A stretch of DNA of 64,000 bases from Thecaphora thlaspeos (GCA_900291925.1 UWYS01000011.1:248001-312000); one strand, 5' to 3'. Shown: positions 46,543-57,814, numbered from the stretch's first letter. Made by a program: numbers and translations. Notes: a model not told the origin generated them from the sequence alone.

Positions 46543-47760
46543 ATGGCGCCACCGAGGTGAGCAATCGATGTCTCGGCCTGGCCGACAGCAATGCTTTCAT
46601 CCGGCGCTCGCGCTTACCCTTCCGGCCTCCTCTTTTGCCTGCCTCGCTCGTCGGCTCTGCCGATACGCAAAACAGGGACAGGCTGACGGTCGGCTCGCGA
46701 GTAACGATTGCACAAGACGCCGAGCTGAGGGGCGAGATTAGCATCGGAAGCGGTACGTCCCAGCCAGCTCATCAGGTCCTGGATAGAGGTACACACACGC
46801 TGAAGCCACGAGCTTCCCTTCGCTCTGTAATCGCAGGCACCGTCATCCACCCGCGAGCGGTCATTTATGCCCAGCAGGGACCCATCTCGATAGGCTCCAA
46901 CTGCATCATCGAAGAGATGGCCGCAATCGTCAACAGGTGAGCGTTCCGATGCACCACGAAGCATGCCGCAGTCCATCTCCGTTCCGATCATACTAACGCT
47001 CAGCCACTATCGTTTCCACCTCTATGCCCACGCTCACACTTGCGCCGACCGCAGACGAACAGAGCCGATGCAGATAGGCGATAACAACCTCTTCGAGGTC
47101 GGCAGCCGCATCGAGGCGGCGGGTACCGGATCCTCCAACATCTTCTCGGTGCGATGCAGGGTAGCCTCGACGATCCGAGTGGGATCGCACTGCAGTATCG
47201 GCGCTGGCTGCAACGTTGTCCCCTCGCCACTTTGGCCTCGTAACATCGACGAGCTCTTCTCGGACGACGACGCGGACCCGATGGTGGTTGAGGGGCAGAC
47301 GAGCACAAAGGGCAGCAGCGGTACCCAAGGCGCGGACGAGGCGGCTGCGGCCCTTGAGGCCACCGATGCTGTTCCGGATGGTGCCACCAGGCGAAAGCAG
47401 CGTAGCCACGAAGGTGGATCCATCGAAGCCACATACGAGTCTTTGCCGGACCGAACCGTTGTCTTTGGCCACGGAGCGAGCAGGCGCCAGTGGAGCGGAG
47501 AGGGTATCAAACAGCAGGCCGCGCTGCACGCCAGGCACCTCGAGTATCTCAGAGACAGTGAGTAGTCGGCATGGCGGCGAGGTCGGAGATGCCTGCAGAG
47601 TACCTGTCGACTTACTGACTGTCTTCCGCCCCATCATACTGCAGTGATCCCAAGAGCGCACAAGCTCAAGATCATCCAGGCCGTCCGGGCTCCTTCGCCA
47701 TCGAGAACATCTTCTGCGGGCGTGCGTTCTTCCTCGCCGACGGGACCGTCGATCCGATAG
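46543..47760 (+). CDS. Dynactin subunit 6 (p27), left-handed beta-helix
   Basis: Pointed-end subunit of dynactin, the dynein activator. Five exons, 46543-46556 (14 bases), 46589-46752, 46837-46936, 47055-47557 and 47645-47760, in phase, give 298 residues. The tiny first exon is inferred from the ATG and a GTGAGC donor, and is less certain than the rest. Hexapeptide-repeat rungs are clear: LTVGSRVTIAQDAELRGEIS, IGSGTVIHPRAVIYAQQGPI, SIGSNCIIEEMAAIVNR, MQIGDNNLFEVGSRIEAAG, TGSSNIFSVRCRVASTIRVG and SHCSIGAGCNVVP. The C-terminal part has DRTVVFGHGASRRQWSGEG and HARHLEYLRD, as in p27. A 60-residue acidic and Ala-rich insert (about residues 150-215) interrupts the fold's tail. Confidence 0.87.
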
Positions 47761-48164
47761 AGAAAGCGTCATGCCTGTCGTATCACAAGAATGTATCTCT
47801 AGTCCGAGCCATCTCACGACCTCTGCGTGTCCGTAGTGGTTGAAAACGAGATGCAACCAGAGAGTGTAGTTAGGTGGTAGTTTCCCCATCCTGGTCGAGT
47901 CTAGAAGCGTGCAACGGTCCAAGGAACGCAGTCAATCGGGCATCGCATTTAAGCGCATCCGGATGTCCGATCCGTAAATCGGGGTGGACCTGCTCCACCA
48001 GCGGCCCGTCCCCCCAACCTTCGTCTCGCAAGCCCAACATCGGCTTTTTTCCGATTGACCATCTAGACTTTCCCCACCTTTATCGCAACGACCCAACGAC
48101 CAACTCACCTTCCTTCCTACACCCTAACACCACTCATCATCGCCCAATTTGCTCGACTTCCACG
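47761..48164. other. Intergenic region, dynactin p27 to MPC2
   Basis: About 400 bases; 3' UTR and a C/T-rich leader. Nothing else is seen. Confidence 0.4.
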
Positions 48165-48930
48165 ATGGCATCAGCAGCAGGAGGAAGCAAGTTCTCGTCG
48201 TTCATGAACCACCCCGCTGGTCCTAAGACCGGTACGTCGTTGTTCTCCCCCCCTCCCCCCCCCAAACTCTCGCACTTTTGAATCGATGTTGATCCTGTCG
48301 AGTACTGACGATTGCTTATGTGTGACTTTGGTGTGACGACGATGGTAGTCTTCTTCTGGGCTCCCCTGATGAAGTGGTGCCTGGTCGCTGCTGGTCTCAA
48401 GGATCTCTCTAGACCCGCAGACAAGCTCTCCGTCTCCCAGAACGCTGCACTTGCTGCGACTGGTTTCATCTGGGTCCGGTGAGTTCTGACCGCGCCTTCC
48501 CCCCCCTCCCCTTTTTTTTCTCTCTCTCTTTATCCCCGTATTCCTTGGATTGAGGCGCCGTGCCAGGATCGAAGGAGAGACCACTCTGATATGCTGACTA
48601 GAACGACCTTCCAATCCCCCCTGACTTTGGACTCGTCAGATACTCGCTCGTCATTACACCCGTCAACTACTCGCTCGCAGCAGTCAACTTTTTTGTCGGA
48701 ATGAGCGGTACCGCGCAACTCTTCAGGATCTGGGAGTGAGTGCAAGCAGCAGTAGACCGGCGAGGTTCCTCGACATATCTGGACAAAAACCCGGTCTGAC
48801 CTCGCTCTTTCTCTTATCTCCCTTTCCTTCGCTCTCTGAAAGCCACCGACGCAAGCACCCCGTTCAGGCCACTATCGCCGACAAGGTATCCGAAGCCAAG
48901 AGCGAGACGCTGCCGATGACAACAAAGTGA
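48165..48930 (+). CDS. Mitochondrial pyruvate carrier subunit MPC2-like
   Basis: Inner-membrane pyruvate carrier, acting as a heterodimer with MPC1. Four exons, 48165-48231, 48349-48478, 48640-48735 and 48843-48930, in phase, give 126 residues, the normal size. Family landmarks are: SSFMNHPAGPKT, FFWAPLMKWCLVAAGLKDL, SRPADKLSVSQNAALAATGF, IWVRYSLVITPVNYSLAAVN and FFVGMSGTAQLFRIW. These form the three expected membrane helices. The residues NAALAATGFIWVRYSLVI and NYSLAAVN identify the MPC2/MPC3 side rather than MPC1. Intron 1 begins with a C-rich tract (48246-48262). Confidence 0.95.
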
Positions 48931-49042
48931 GGCGCCGCCAGAATGTCCCTGGACGACGCAAGAGGCAGGACGAACAGTCGGTGCCTGCAATACACTCTCC
49001 CCTTTCTGACAGAAGAAGCGTCCGGCTGTGCGGTGTGACGCA

Positions 49043-50209
49043 CTACGATTCGTAGACGAGATGGATGCACCAACCAGAAGGGACTAGGCGCCGGACAGTT
49101 TGCCGTATTCTTCCAGCGGCGCTGCTGCCGTTCCCGGACGATTCGTCGTCCCCCTCGTCGGGGCAGCAGTTGCACTCGGTCTTGATGGCGTGTGAAGCGG
49201 CGGGGGAGGTTGAGTCGCGAGCAGAAGCTCGGATGGCAAGCAGCAGGTCGGCGAACGACCAAGACGGGTTGACGGTCTGGATCTTGCCGCTGTGCCAGTC
49301 GCGCTCCAGTTGTGCGACTGAGATGAAGATTGGTGAGCAGTCCAAGCTGGTGGCGGAAGCGGGGTCATCGAGGTGCAGCGACGACGTAACCGGCGTGAGG
49401 GTGTCCGATCGACTGGCAGAACGGCGGTATGTGCCCGCGATCGCGCTAAGACCATTGCTTGCAAGCTGCTCGTCCTCGACCTCGTTCTCTTCTTCTCCCG
49501 AGGCTTCGCTCGGGTCGGTCGAAGGGATTTGCTCCAGCAGCTCGCGGACCCGTGCATTGAGCGAGACAACCGGTGACTGGCTCGACCGCTGGTGAACGAA
49601 CTGCATGGTCAAATGGCGGCTGGGAGGCGACGTCGTGCTGCGTGAGCTCGTCGTCGACGCCGTCTCGACAGCTACTGCGCCAGTGAGAGTGGCAAGTTGA
49701 GAAGCCTTCTGCCCCGCCGTCGACCGATCTGCCCATGGCTGCGTGATGCGCGTGTTCGGACGACGACGAGAAGCCACGACCAGCTTGTCGCGCGCGTGAG
49801 CCCTCATCTCGGCCTCTCTGGTTGCACGGATGTAGTAGCTTGGCCAGATGGAGCGCGACGGTACGAAGAAGTCGAGCAAAGCCTCGGTGGGCGGGCTCCT
49901 TGACGATCTCGACGCTCTTGTCCTGTACAACGGGACGTTTTCTGCCTTGTAAGATGGCGCTCTTACGCCGTCGGACAACGATGATGACAGGTGTCGCCAT
50001 GCGAGACTTGCGGATTGCTGCTGTCCGCCTTCGTCCTTGAACTCCTGCTCCGGCGTAGGTAGTGGGTTAAGTTTCAGCGAATGTGCATGCGCAAGGCGTT
50101 GCATGCCCCACTGCAGAAGGCGTCGTGGTCGGAAGAGGATAAGGGTAGCTACGAGTGCAAAGAAGGCAGACGAGGCCACGGCGGTTGCCAGCAGCAAGGG
50201 CGATGGCAT
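49043..50209 (-). CDS. Membrane-anchored protein of unknown function
   Basis: A single-exon frame of 388 residues from ATG 50209 to TAG 49045-49043. The family is not recognised. The N-terminus is a signal anchor (LLLATAVASSAFFALVATLI then FRPRR). The following region is basic and Ser/Thr-rich; one block, TEALLDFFVPSRSIWPSYYI, looks structured. An acidic patch (SEASGEEENEVEDEQL) lies near residue 250. A C-terminal region (IFISVAQLERDWHSGKIQTV, WSFADLLLAIRA, RRLVPSGWCIHLVYES) could be a small globular domain. A ubiquitin-like fold is conceivable there but not demonstrated. Further in-frame sequence upstream lacks ATG. Confidence 0.62.
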   Translation of the reverse strand: MPSPLLLATAVASSAFFALVATLILFRPRRLLQWGMQRLAHAHSLKLNPLPTPEQEFKDEGGQQQSASLAWRHLSSSLSDGVRAPSYKAENVPLYRTRASRSSRSPPTEALLDFFVPSRSIWPSYYIRATREAEMRAHARDKLVVASRRRPNTRITQPWADRSTAGQKASQLATLTGAVAVETASTTSSRSTTSPPSRHLTMQFVHQRSSQSPVVSLNARVRELLEQIPSTDPSEASGEEENEVEDEQLASNGLSAIAGTYRRSASRSDTLTPVTSSLHLDDPASATSLDCSPIFISVAQLERDWHSGKIQTVNPSWSFADLLLAIRASARDSTSPAASHAIKTECNCCPDEGDDESSGNGSSAAGRIRQTVRRLVPSGWCIHLVYES

Positions 50210-50537
50210 TGTCTTGTCTCTCGATGGTGAAAGAAGATGTATCCTTGAAATTGTCGCTCGGCACGGCGCTGTCGATGTTGTCGGCAGGCAGCATGAGGAG
50301 TGAGGATGGCAGTGTTGGTGATCCGAGTACAAGGGCAGCAAACGAAAGAGTGCTCGAGCTCTCCTCTTCCTTACACCCCCGGGGTCGCCCAACCCTGCTA
50401 TATGCGCTACTACACACCCTCACTCGCTCAAGCGACCGATGGTCGGATGGTTCCCGAAGCTCAAGCCTCGGTGGTTTGGCGCAGTCTACAGTGTAGTAAG
50501 ATATCTAGGCTTCTTATGCTTTAGTCCGGCTGGCCAT
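50210..50537. other. Intergenic region
   Basis: About 330 bases between the start of the orphan membrane protein and the 3' end of the Ap4A phosphorylase gene. No feature is recognised. Confidence 0.4.
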
Positions 50538-52192
50538 CTACGAGCTCGTCGGGAGGCCATCCGAGACCGTGACGTCGGCAACGGGGGCGACGCCCGTCCT
50601 CGCCAAGACCTTCGGAACGCCTCCGTCGAGCTTGCTCAGCGCCTCCTGCTCCTCCGCCGACCTTGTCAGCATGAAACCAGCGTAGCCTAAAGGCAAAGAC
50701 GAGAGACAGAAGAGAGTATAGCGGTGTCGTGGTAAGTGTTGGGAACGTAGGTTAGGGTTGGAACGGAGCGTATCTGGACAAGCTCGACCTCCGCCTGTTG
50801 CCGGCTTCGGACGACTCACCGAGCGAGTTGATGCTGAGGTTCCCGACCTTTCCCTCCTTGTCCTTTGGCAGGTCCTCGAACTCTTCGCGGCTACGAGGGA
50901 TGACGTGCATCGCGCGCTTCGTGAGGAGGATGTTGAAGCTTGGCGGCCCTCGCATCGCCTTGAGGTCCTCATCGCTCCGCTCACCGCCGCCGCCCTCCTC
51001 GGAGGCGGCCGAGAGCGCAAACGTCATCGCTCGGAAGAGGGCGTCGAGAAGGCCCATGAACTTGTTGGCCATGTAGCGTTGTAGCTTCTCGGAGTCGCCG
51101 CGGATCTCCTTCTTCGGCTGCAGGAGCGCGACAAAGTGCTGCCACGGCAGCGGAAGCGCGTGGACGTGGTCTGTATACGTAGAAAGTAAAGAGCGGCTAA
51201 GGTATTGGACGTCAGCCGTCCGTGTACGCTCGCTCTGAGGCCAGCTCTTGCTTCGAGAAAGGCAACCACACTCACCGAGCTCCTTGCCATCGCGCTCGAT
51301 CCTGTCCAGCAGAGCCTCGACCGGAACCTTATGATCGCTGTCCAGGATCGCTTCGATGTCTGCGTTCTCGCCGTCGTCGTTGTTGACGTCCAAAGGGGGC
51401 GCCTGAACGAATTGCAGGTGACGGTGTGGTTGCGATGCTCCGCTGAGTTGGCCGCAGTTGTAGAAGCTGAGCAGCTCCGTCTCGCTTGACTGGTGTGCGG
51501 TGACGATGCGGTAGGCCAGAGCGAGCGTGGCCGGTGATGGTGGGAGGTTCTGCGACTCAAATTCTGGAGATGGTACAAGGCATTGGACGTTTCAAGGTCA
51601 GCGACAAAGCGAGATGATTGACAGGCAGGTCAGAAGCCTGTCCATACCCTTTGTGACCATAAGGAAGTGCTGCGGGACCACGCAGTATTTGTTGAGCTAA
51701 ACACAGTTGCAAAGATTCAGAGGTCGCGCAACTCGGGATGAGTATGTCTTCTGGGTCACAGGCGGCGGGCAGACGCTTCGCCATATAGATGCATGTCATC
51801 CCTATCTGACTCACCAGGACGACATGGTCTCCCAGCTCCTGCACCAGCAGGTTGGGCACGTAAGGTGGCGCAAAGACATCCTGCTTATTCTGCTGCACCT
51901 TGCCCTCGTCTTTCTCAGACTCGACCTTCTTCAGCTCGTCCCCATGCTTCTCCTCGTGGGCCTTAGGCTTCTTGAGCAGCGCAGGGACAATCCGAACCTG
52001 CCAATCAACGCCCGATCCTACCTCCTTTCCATCTTTGCCGGAGGGCAGATCGTCGTGCAGGATGGCGATCTTTTCGGAAGGGAAGAAGAATGCATCTCCA
52101 GCCTGGAGCGCCTTTTCGTACTGTTTCTTGACCCGCGAAGGAAGAGACTTGAGAACCGCATCGGAAGGGACGTCGGGTGGCGAAGAGGACAT
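50538..52192 (-). CDS. Ap4A phosphorylase (APA1/APA2-type)
   Basis: Cleaves diadenosine tetraphosphate with phosphate to ATP and ADP. Five exons on the minus strand, 52192-51815, 51696-51648 (49 bases), 51563-51276, 51170-50820 and 50686-50538, in phase, give 404 residues. N-terminal features are VKKQYEKALQAGDAFFFPSE and FAPPYVPNLLVQEL, then LNKYCVVPQHFLMVTK, a family hallmark. The middle has SFYNCGQLSGASQPHRHLQF, with the HIT-like HxHxQ active site (HRHLQ). The C-terminal adenylylsulfate-phosphorylase-like part has HALPLPWQHFVALL, SFNILLTKRAMHVIPRSREE and LSINSLGYAGFMLTRS. Length fits fungal APA proteins (about 320-400). Confidence 0.93.
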
Positions 52193-52627
52193 CGGACGGG
52201 CGAAGCGAGGGGTCGGTGCGGGGACAGGTCGGTAGGGTCGCAGGGAATGGTGGTGCGGACACAAAGTTCGGTTTGAGGAACTCTATAGGTCTGTGTCAGG
52301 ACGCCTGAACGCATACAAGGAAGAGTGCGGGGCTAGGATCGACGAAGCAAGGCCCAGCCAAGGGCCTTTGGTGGTGGTGGTGGTGCGACACGAAGAGAGG
52401 GTCGGCGAGAGCAAGAAGATCTTCTGGCTCGCTTGCCTGTGTGACCCTTCCACAAAAAGGTCGACGGCACAGACCAGCCCAGATGCAGGTCCATCCGGCA
52501 CGGCTCAGCATGGTGCGGAGCTCATACAGGATGTCGTCGAGCTACCATCAGCGCCGGGTAGCTTGGCGCACCAATCAACGCTGGGACGAGCCATGCTTGA
52601 CATTGCTTCTCAAACGACGACATCATG
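52193..52627. other. Intergenic region
   Basis: About 435 bases upstream of the Ap4A phosphorylase. A TGGTGGTGGTGGTG run lies at about 52370-52384. No gene is recognised. Confidence 0.4.
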
Positions 52628-53919
52628 CTACAACCACAAGTCCTTCTCGAGCCGCTTGATGACCTTCAGCTTCCTCCCACGGTACAGGGCGGTCAGCGTC
52701 TCTTTCTCCCTCCAGAGCTGCCTCGCCCCTGCGTCATCCGGCTTGCCAGGGAGCGGCACGAGCTCGAAGTCGATGACGAGCGCGCTCTGCTCGCCGCCGT
52801 ACGCTCTGGATATCCCCGTGTCGATCAGCAGGATCTCTGCCGAAGGGCAGCGCACCACGAAGCCGTCAAAGTGCGGCGTGTGGCCCATCACCAAGTGTCG
52901 AACGCCGAGCGCTTTAGTTGCCTGGTCGGCGATGGCGCAAGCCTCGGGTTCGTTCTCGATCGCATAGCCGCGGTACCACAATGGTCCATGTTCGCTCCAC
53001 AGCGCCTTCTCCTCCGGCGTAGTATCCGGCGGTAGCCAGCCGCTCGGCCTGTCCTCGTCCAGCGCCTTGTGGATGAACGACTTGGCGATGCGATTGATCT
53101 CGTCAACGCCCCGCTGCGCATACACGGGGGTAATACCGCCGTGTACGAACGAGGCCGAGGGCGGCGTGTAGCCCTTTGGCAAGCCGGTGTGGTCTGCAGG
53201 CAGGAGCGGTACGACAGTGGTGACGTTGTAGTTGCGCAGCCAGTCCTGCCCGATCCAGCCTTTGGTCGACATGGCAGCCCGCCTCTCGCCTGCCCCGCCA
53301 AAGCTGTCGATGTCGCCCTTGGTCACATAGCGCCAGTCACCGAGGGCATTCATCACCTCATGGTTGCCCAGCAGGTTGCGCACCTCTCCGCCGGCCTCGC
53401 GGCTCTGCGAGCGTAGTGACTGGAAGAGCTTGTAGAGCTCGATCGTGTCGTCGCCGCGATCGACGATGTCGCCGGTCGATACCAGAGTGTCGTGGCCTGC
53501 TACCCACGCGCCCGAGGAGCTGTCCACCAATGACGCCATGCGGAGGACGTTGAGAGCGTGCTGTGCGGGTTGGACGAAGGGCAGCTCAAAGGCCATGCCG
53601 GTCAGGTTCGATTGGCGTCTTAGAGTCAGAGTCGGGTCCGCCAATGCCTAGCGGCACTCACCTCTAGATCGCCATGGAGGTCCGCCACCGCCACCGTCCT
53701 CTTGCTGACTGTCTGTCGCCCATCAGCCAGCGCCTTGCCAGCTCCGAGGCTGCCTATGCTGTGGTCGACGATGTTACGGTCGGTCTTGTTTGGTGTTTCG
53801 TCTTGCGATACCAACCGACTGGAGGAGTCTCTATCGGAAAAGAGAGGGCCGGCGTAGTGATAGAGGCCAACAGCCGATAGGACGAGCAAGAGCAGCCTGA
53901 AACGGGTCAACGTCGGCAT
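52628..53919 (-). CDS. Membrane-anchored calcineurin-like metallophosphoesterase (Shewanella-like phosphatase type)
   Basis: Predicted PPP-like phosphatase facing the secretory lumen or cell surface. Two exons on the minus strand, 53919-53662 and 53560-52628 (phase 0), give 396 residues. Residues 1-25 form a signal anchor (RFRLLLLVLSAVGLYHY). Metal-binding motifs come in the usual order: VAVADLHGDLE (the DxH motif), TLVSTGDIVDRGDD, NLLGNHEVMNALGDWRYV, FVHGGITPVYAQRG and VMGHTPHFDGF. GNHEVMN rather than GNHE[SC] places it with the bacterial-like SLP phosphatases rather than PP1/PP2A. The C-terminal part has ILLIDTGISRAYGG and a basic end. Substrate unknown. Confidence 0.87.
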
Positions 53920-54401
53920 GGCGGGCGGTTCTTTGCCAGCCAGATGACGATGTGGGCAGTGTGTGGTGGGCGAAGGGAAGTTGGGCGGGGTGAGAAGCTG
54001 ACTGGTGGCTCCCTGGTTGTCAGCTGCTCGGAGATGGGTAGTCTGCAACGCAGGTAGGCCCGAGGTCCACGTCTTTCTCGTTCGCGCTGGCAAAGGGCGT
54101 TTGTTGTCTGCCGTGTCCGCTCCGAGCACACGCCGTCCTCGTTCTACGCCATGCCAGTCCCGCCTCGATGTGACAACAGTCAGCCGCCGTGTCTTCCTTA
54201 ACGATTTGGTCGAGCCGAAGCTGTCGTATCACACGCCACCATATCGACCCATCCATCCAGCGTCATCATCGAAATCACACCAAGACGCCAGATACGGAGA
54301 CAAATGATTCTCTGCAGTTTTGCGCTTCGTTCCTTCGACACGAGAGAGAAAATACAATCATCGACCAACGACAAGAGGGAATCTCGCTCAGCTATGTTCG
54401 C
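53920..54401. other. Intergenic region
   Basis: About 480 bases between the phosphatase start and the malate synthase 3' end. No feature is recognised. Confidence 0.4.
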
Positions 54402-56142
54402 CTAGATGCGGGCGGGAGCGTGGTTGTGCGGAAGGTGTGCGTAAAGGGCCGTCGTGAGGAACTCGTCGGGTGCGGAGGCTCGGACCTGGTCGGCGATGTA
54501 GCGCTTTGCAGTCTCGACGCTCTTGCCGATTTTTGTCACCTTGGCCGCCTCTTCGTCAAGAATCTTGTCGATGTAGGCGGGAGTGATGGCGCTGCCCTCT
54601 GCCGTCTTCTGCTGGTGGTAGACCCAAGACCACAGGCCGAGACGCGAGATTTCGCCCGTCGCGGCGTCCTCCATCATGTTTGCGACGGGGACGCAGCCGA
54701 GCCCGTTGAGCCAGTTGGCGCAGTAGACGAGCAGCGCGGCGACGTTGGCGCGGACGCCCGCCTCGGTGATCTGACCGGGGACATTGGAGTTGAGCAGGTC
54801 AAGCGCCGAGACGCGGACCTCCTCGCGGCGGACGTGGTACTGATTGGGGCCGAGCATGTTCTTGTCGAAAATCTCGAGGGCGATCTTGACGAGCGCGGGG
54901 TGGGCGACCCAGGTGCCGTCGTGGCCCGCCTGGACCTCGCGCAGCTTGTCGGCGCGCACCTTGTCCATGGCCGCATCGTTGGCCTTGGGATCGTCCTTGA
55001 TGGGGATCTGGGCGGCCATGCCGCCGATGGCGGCAACACTGCGCTTGTGGCACGTCTGGATCAGGAGGTTGACGTAGGCCTGCATGAAGGGGACCGTCAT
55101 CGTGACGGCCGAGCGGTCGGGCAGGATGGAGCCCTTGCTGTAGCGCTGTCGCTTGATGAACGAAAAGATGTAGTCCCAGCGTCCGCAGTTGAGGCCGGAC
55201 GAGTGGTGTCGCAGCTCGTAGAGGATCTCGTCCATCTCAAAGGCGGCCGTGATCGTCTCGATCAGGACGGTGCCGCGGATGGTGCTGCGCGGGAGCTTGA
55301 CGTAGTCCTGCGAGAGGTTGAAGACGTCGTTCCAGAGACGGGCCTCGAGGTGGCTCTCCATCTTGGGGAGGTAGAAGTAAGGGCCGAAGCCGTTGCGGAC
55401 GAGGGTGTGGGCGTTGTGGAAGAAGTACAGGCCAAAGTCGACGAGGCCGCCAGACATGGGCTTTCCGTCGACGAGGATGTGCTCCTCGTTGAGGTGCCAG
55501 CCTCGCGGGCGGATGATCAGAGTGGCCGTCTGTCCAACGGGCTTGAGCTTGTACTCCTTGCCATTGCTCTGCTTGAAGTCGATATTGCGGTTGATGGCGG
55601 CCTTCATGTTAACCTGTCCGTCGAGGCAGTTAGCCCAGGTGGGCGAATTTGAGTCCTCGAAGTCGGCCATGTAGGTGTAGGCGCTGCGGGGCGAGTCGAA
55701 GCGGGGAAGCGGGGTAAGAGACAACATAGTGCGAGCGTGTTGGTCAGCATAATGTCTGTTTCGATACGATACCCGCTTGACCTCCTACTCTCTACAGAGG
55801 CGATTTGCCAGGCCATGCTACTCACCCCGAGTTGAGGGCGTTGATGACCATCTTCCTGTCGACGGGGCCGGTGATCTCGACGCGCCTGTCACGGAGGCCA
55901 GGAGCGGGGGGAGCGCACTGCCAGGTGGGGTCGTTGCGGATGTGTGCCGTCTCCAGGAGAAAGTCTGGGAGCGCGCCGCCGTCGAAGCGGGTCTGGCGGA
56001 GCTGGCGGTTCTTCAGGAGCGACTGCCTGGTAGAGTCGAAGCTCCTGTGGAGGACCGCGAGGAAGCGGAGTGCCTCTGGGGTGATGATGTCGGCGTGGTC
56101 GCCCTCGACCTTGCCCAGAACTCGGACGCCTTCAGCGGACAT
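54402..56142 (-). CDS. Malate synthase, peroxisomal
   Basis: Glyoxylate-cycle enzyme joining acetyl-CoA and glyoxylate to malate. Two exons on the minus strand, 56142-55826 and 55683-54402 (phase 2), give 532 residues. Landmarks are [75 protein letters not shown] with the catalytic Arg, [52 protein letters not shown] and [20 protein letters not shown]. The protein ends ...PARI. ARI fits the loose PTS1 consensus [SAC]-[KRH]-[LMI], so import into peroxisomes is likely. The name MLS1 was not assigned because paralogs cannot be separated here. Confidence 0.96.
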
Positions 56143-56885
56143 GATGATGGTTGTGTATGAGTGGGTGAGTGGATGTGGGGTGGTATCGGTGGTCAAATGG
56201 CGGTGATTGGAGCGCTGTGCGGTGCTGTGTTGCGCCGGTATGGACAGAAAACAGCGCAAGGAGAACGATGGATGGTGGAAGACAGTCGGAAAGGCGAACA
56301 AGGGGCTGGGCGGATGGGTAGATATAGGAGAAGGCCGTGGCGCCCGGCGAGCGAGCCAGAGGACCAAGCCTTTCACGATGCGCGGGCCCGCAGACGGCGA
56401 GGGCGGCGAGCGGACCGTTGCGCCAGCCGGCAAGGCCGAATTCCACTTTGGGCCGGTCTGGCTCGTCAATGCTTGCGACCTCCACACGAGCGCCTGTGCC
56501 CTGTCTGCCCTGTCTGCCCTGCCCCGCCCTGCCCCGCCTATTGCTTTTTCCCTCGTGAAATTCCGCCCTTACCGGCGTGGTCCTCGTGCTCGTCCGGGAT
56601 CTCGTCCGCCCCTACCTGTCGGCGCATCGCTGCGTCGCCATGGACCTTTGTGCTTCGCCACACGGTATCCACGGTATCCACGGTATCCACCATACCAACG
56701 ACCCAGAGTCGCCATGCTGACATTGAGCGTCTCCAGGGCATGAGGGATCTCGACCAGCAGCTCGACAAGAGGCCGCCTGGACGCTCGCACAAAATGAAGG
56801 GCGTAACTAGTTACGAGCAGGATTCCGCCTCGGCTGGGTGCGAGAGATGACGCTGCTGCCGAGACTTATGCTGGATTAGCGTCGA
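56143..56885. other. Malate synthase upstream region up to transposon copy 2
   Basis: About 740 bases. It contains a CTGCCCTGTCTGCCCTGCCC-type pyrimidine repeat near 56500-56540 and the 9-base repeat listed next. No gene is recognised. Transposon copy 2 sits at its distal end. Confidence 0.45.
56661..56690. repeat. CACGGTATC 9-base tandem repeat
   Basis: Three exact copies of CACGGTATC followed by a partial fourth. Confidence 0.9.
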
Positions 56886-56887
56886 TA

Positions 56888-56980
56888 ACGCGTTTCCCTA
56901 GGAATCCGGCGTCGCTAGGAATCCGGCCGAAAAAAAAGCAGACTGTCTACCACCCTCACTACCACCATCACCGCCATTGT
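56888..56980 (+). repeat. Left terminal inverted repeat, copy 2
   Basis: 93 bases, the same as the left TIR of copy 1. Confidence 0.88.
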
Positions 56981-57720
56981 CATCGACCACTCTACTATCC
57001 ACCGCATCTCCTGACTGCCCCCGCTGCTCTCTCTCAGCACCCACCGACACATCAATGCGAGCTGTACCACCCACGTCCCACCATGTCACCCTCACCTACG
57101 CAGCAAGTACGACCGCGCACTCGAGAATCAGCGCATCGACGGCGCTCTGCTCGACAACCTCACCGCCTTCTTCAACATCTTCTGCAGCATGCTGCGCAAG
57201 TACAACATTCGGGATCCACTGGTGATCTGGCAGGGCAAGTGGCACCACCTTGGCAACCACCGCCACATAGAGGGACCAGGCAAAGGCTGCCACTTTGCCG
57301 TCTCGCCCAAGGGGTGGACAAGCAACAACTTGGCGCAAGGGCATCAGCAAGACGTCGGTCCGCAAGGCCTTTGCTGACGTTGGCCTCACCTTGCCCGCTG
57401 CAGCAGAGAAGGTCCTCGCCAAGCTGCCAGGCTTCAAGCCTCGCAATCAGACCCCGCCGCCAGTCGAGGGCCCCTTTTTCAACACTCCAACACTCCAACC
57501 AACCCAGCTCGCTTTCACAACCTCGCGCTGAGCCTGTCAAGCTTGCCGCCACTGCCTCGGCTTGCTCTCAATCCCGCTTTGGCCGGACCTCCATTTCAGT
57601 GACCTGTACGGCGGCCGTGGTGGACTGGCTGAGCGTTTCTGATGGCCCAATGTATGCAGCAAGTGTCAAAATGGATTGCATTGCTTGTCCAGTGCTTGGT
57701 ACACAATAGAGCTGTTGACA

Positions 57721-57812
57721 ACAATGGCGGTGATGGTGGTAGTGAGGGTGGTAGACAGTCTGCTTTTTTGAGGCCAGATTCCTAGCGACGCCGGATTCCT
57801 AGGGAAACGCGT
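57721..57812 (-). repeat. Right terminal inverted repeat, copy 2 (full length)
   Basis: 92 bases with both 17-base units. One GGAATCC unit reads AGATTCC on the plus strand, a single-base difference from the left TIR. Confidence 0.88.
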
Positions 57813-57814
57813 TA

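Larger units (their letters stand above)
56888..57812. mobile_element. Non-autonomous pogo/Fot-like (Tc1-mariner) transposon, copy 2
   Basis: A 925-base element, the same as copy 1 at 22939-23846 by eye across the whole interior, in the same orientation. It is flanked by TA at 56886-56887 and 57813-57814. Both TIRs are full length (56888-56980 and 57721-57812), each with the CTAGGAATCC unit twice. The interior has the same broken transposase blocks and no intact frame for a DDE catalytic domain. It lies between the malate synthase promoter and the AFI1-like gene. This copy is the better reference for the full TIR. Confidence 0.9.

Noticed and set aside
54189..55652. 487-codon plus-strand open frame antisense to malate synthase
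   Set aside because: It is the high-GC mirror frame of a strongly conserved gene, does not start with ATG and has no family similarity.
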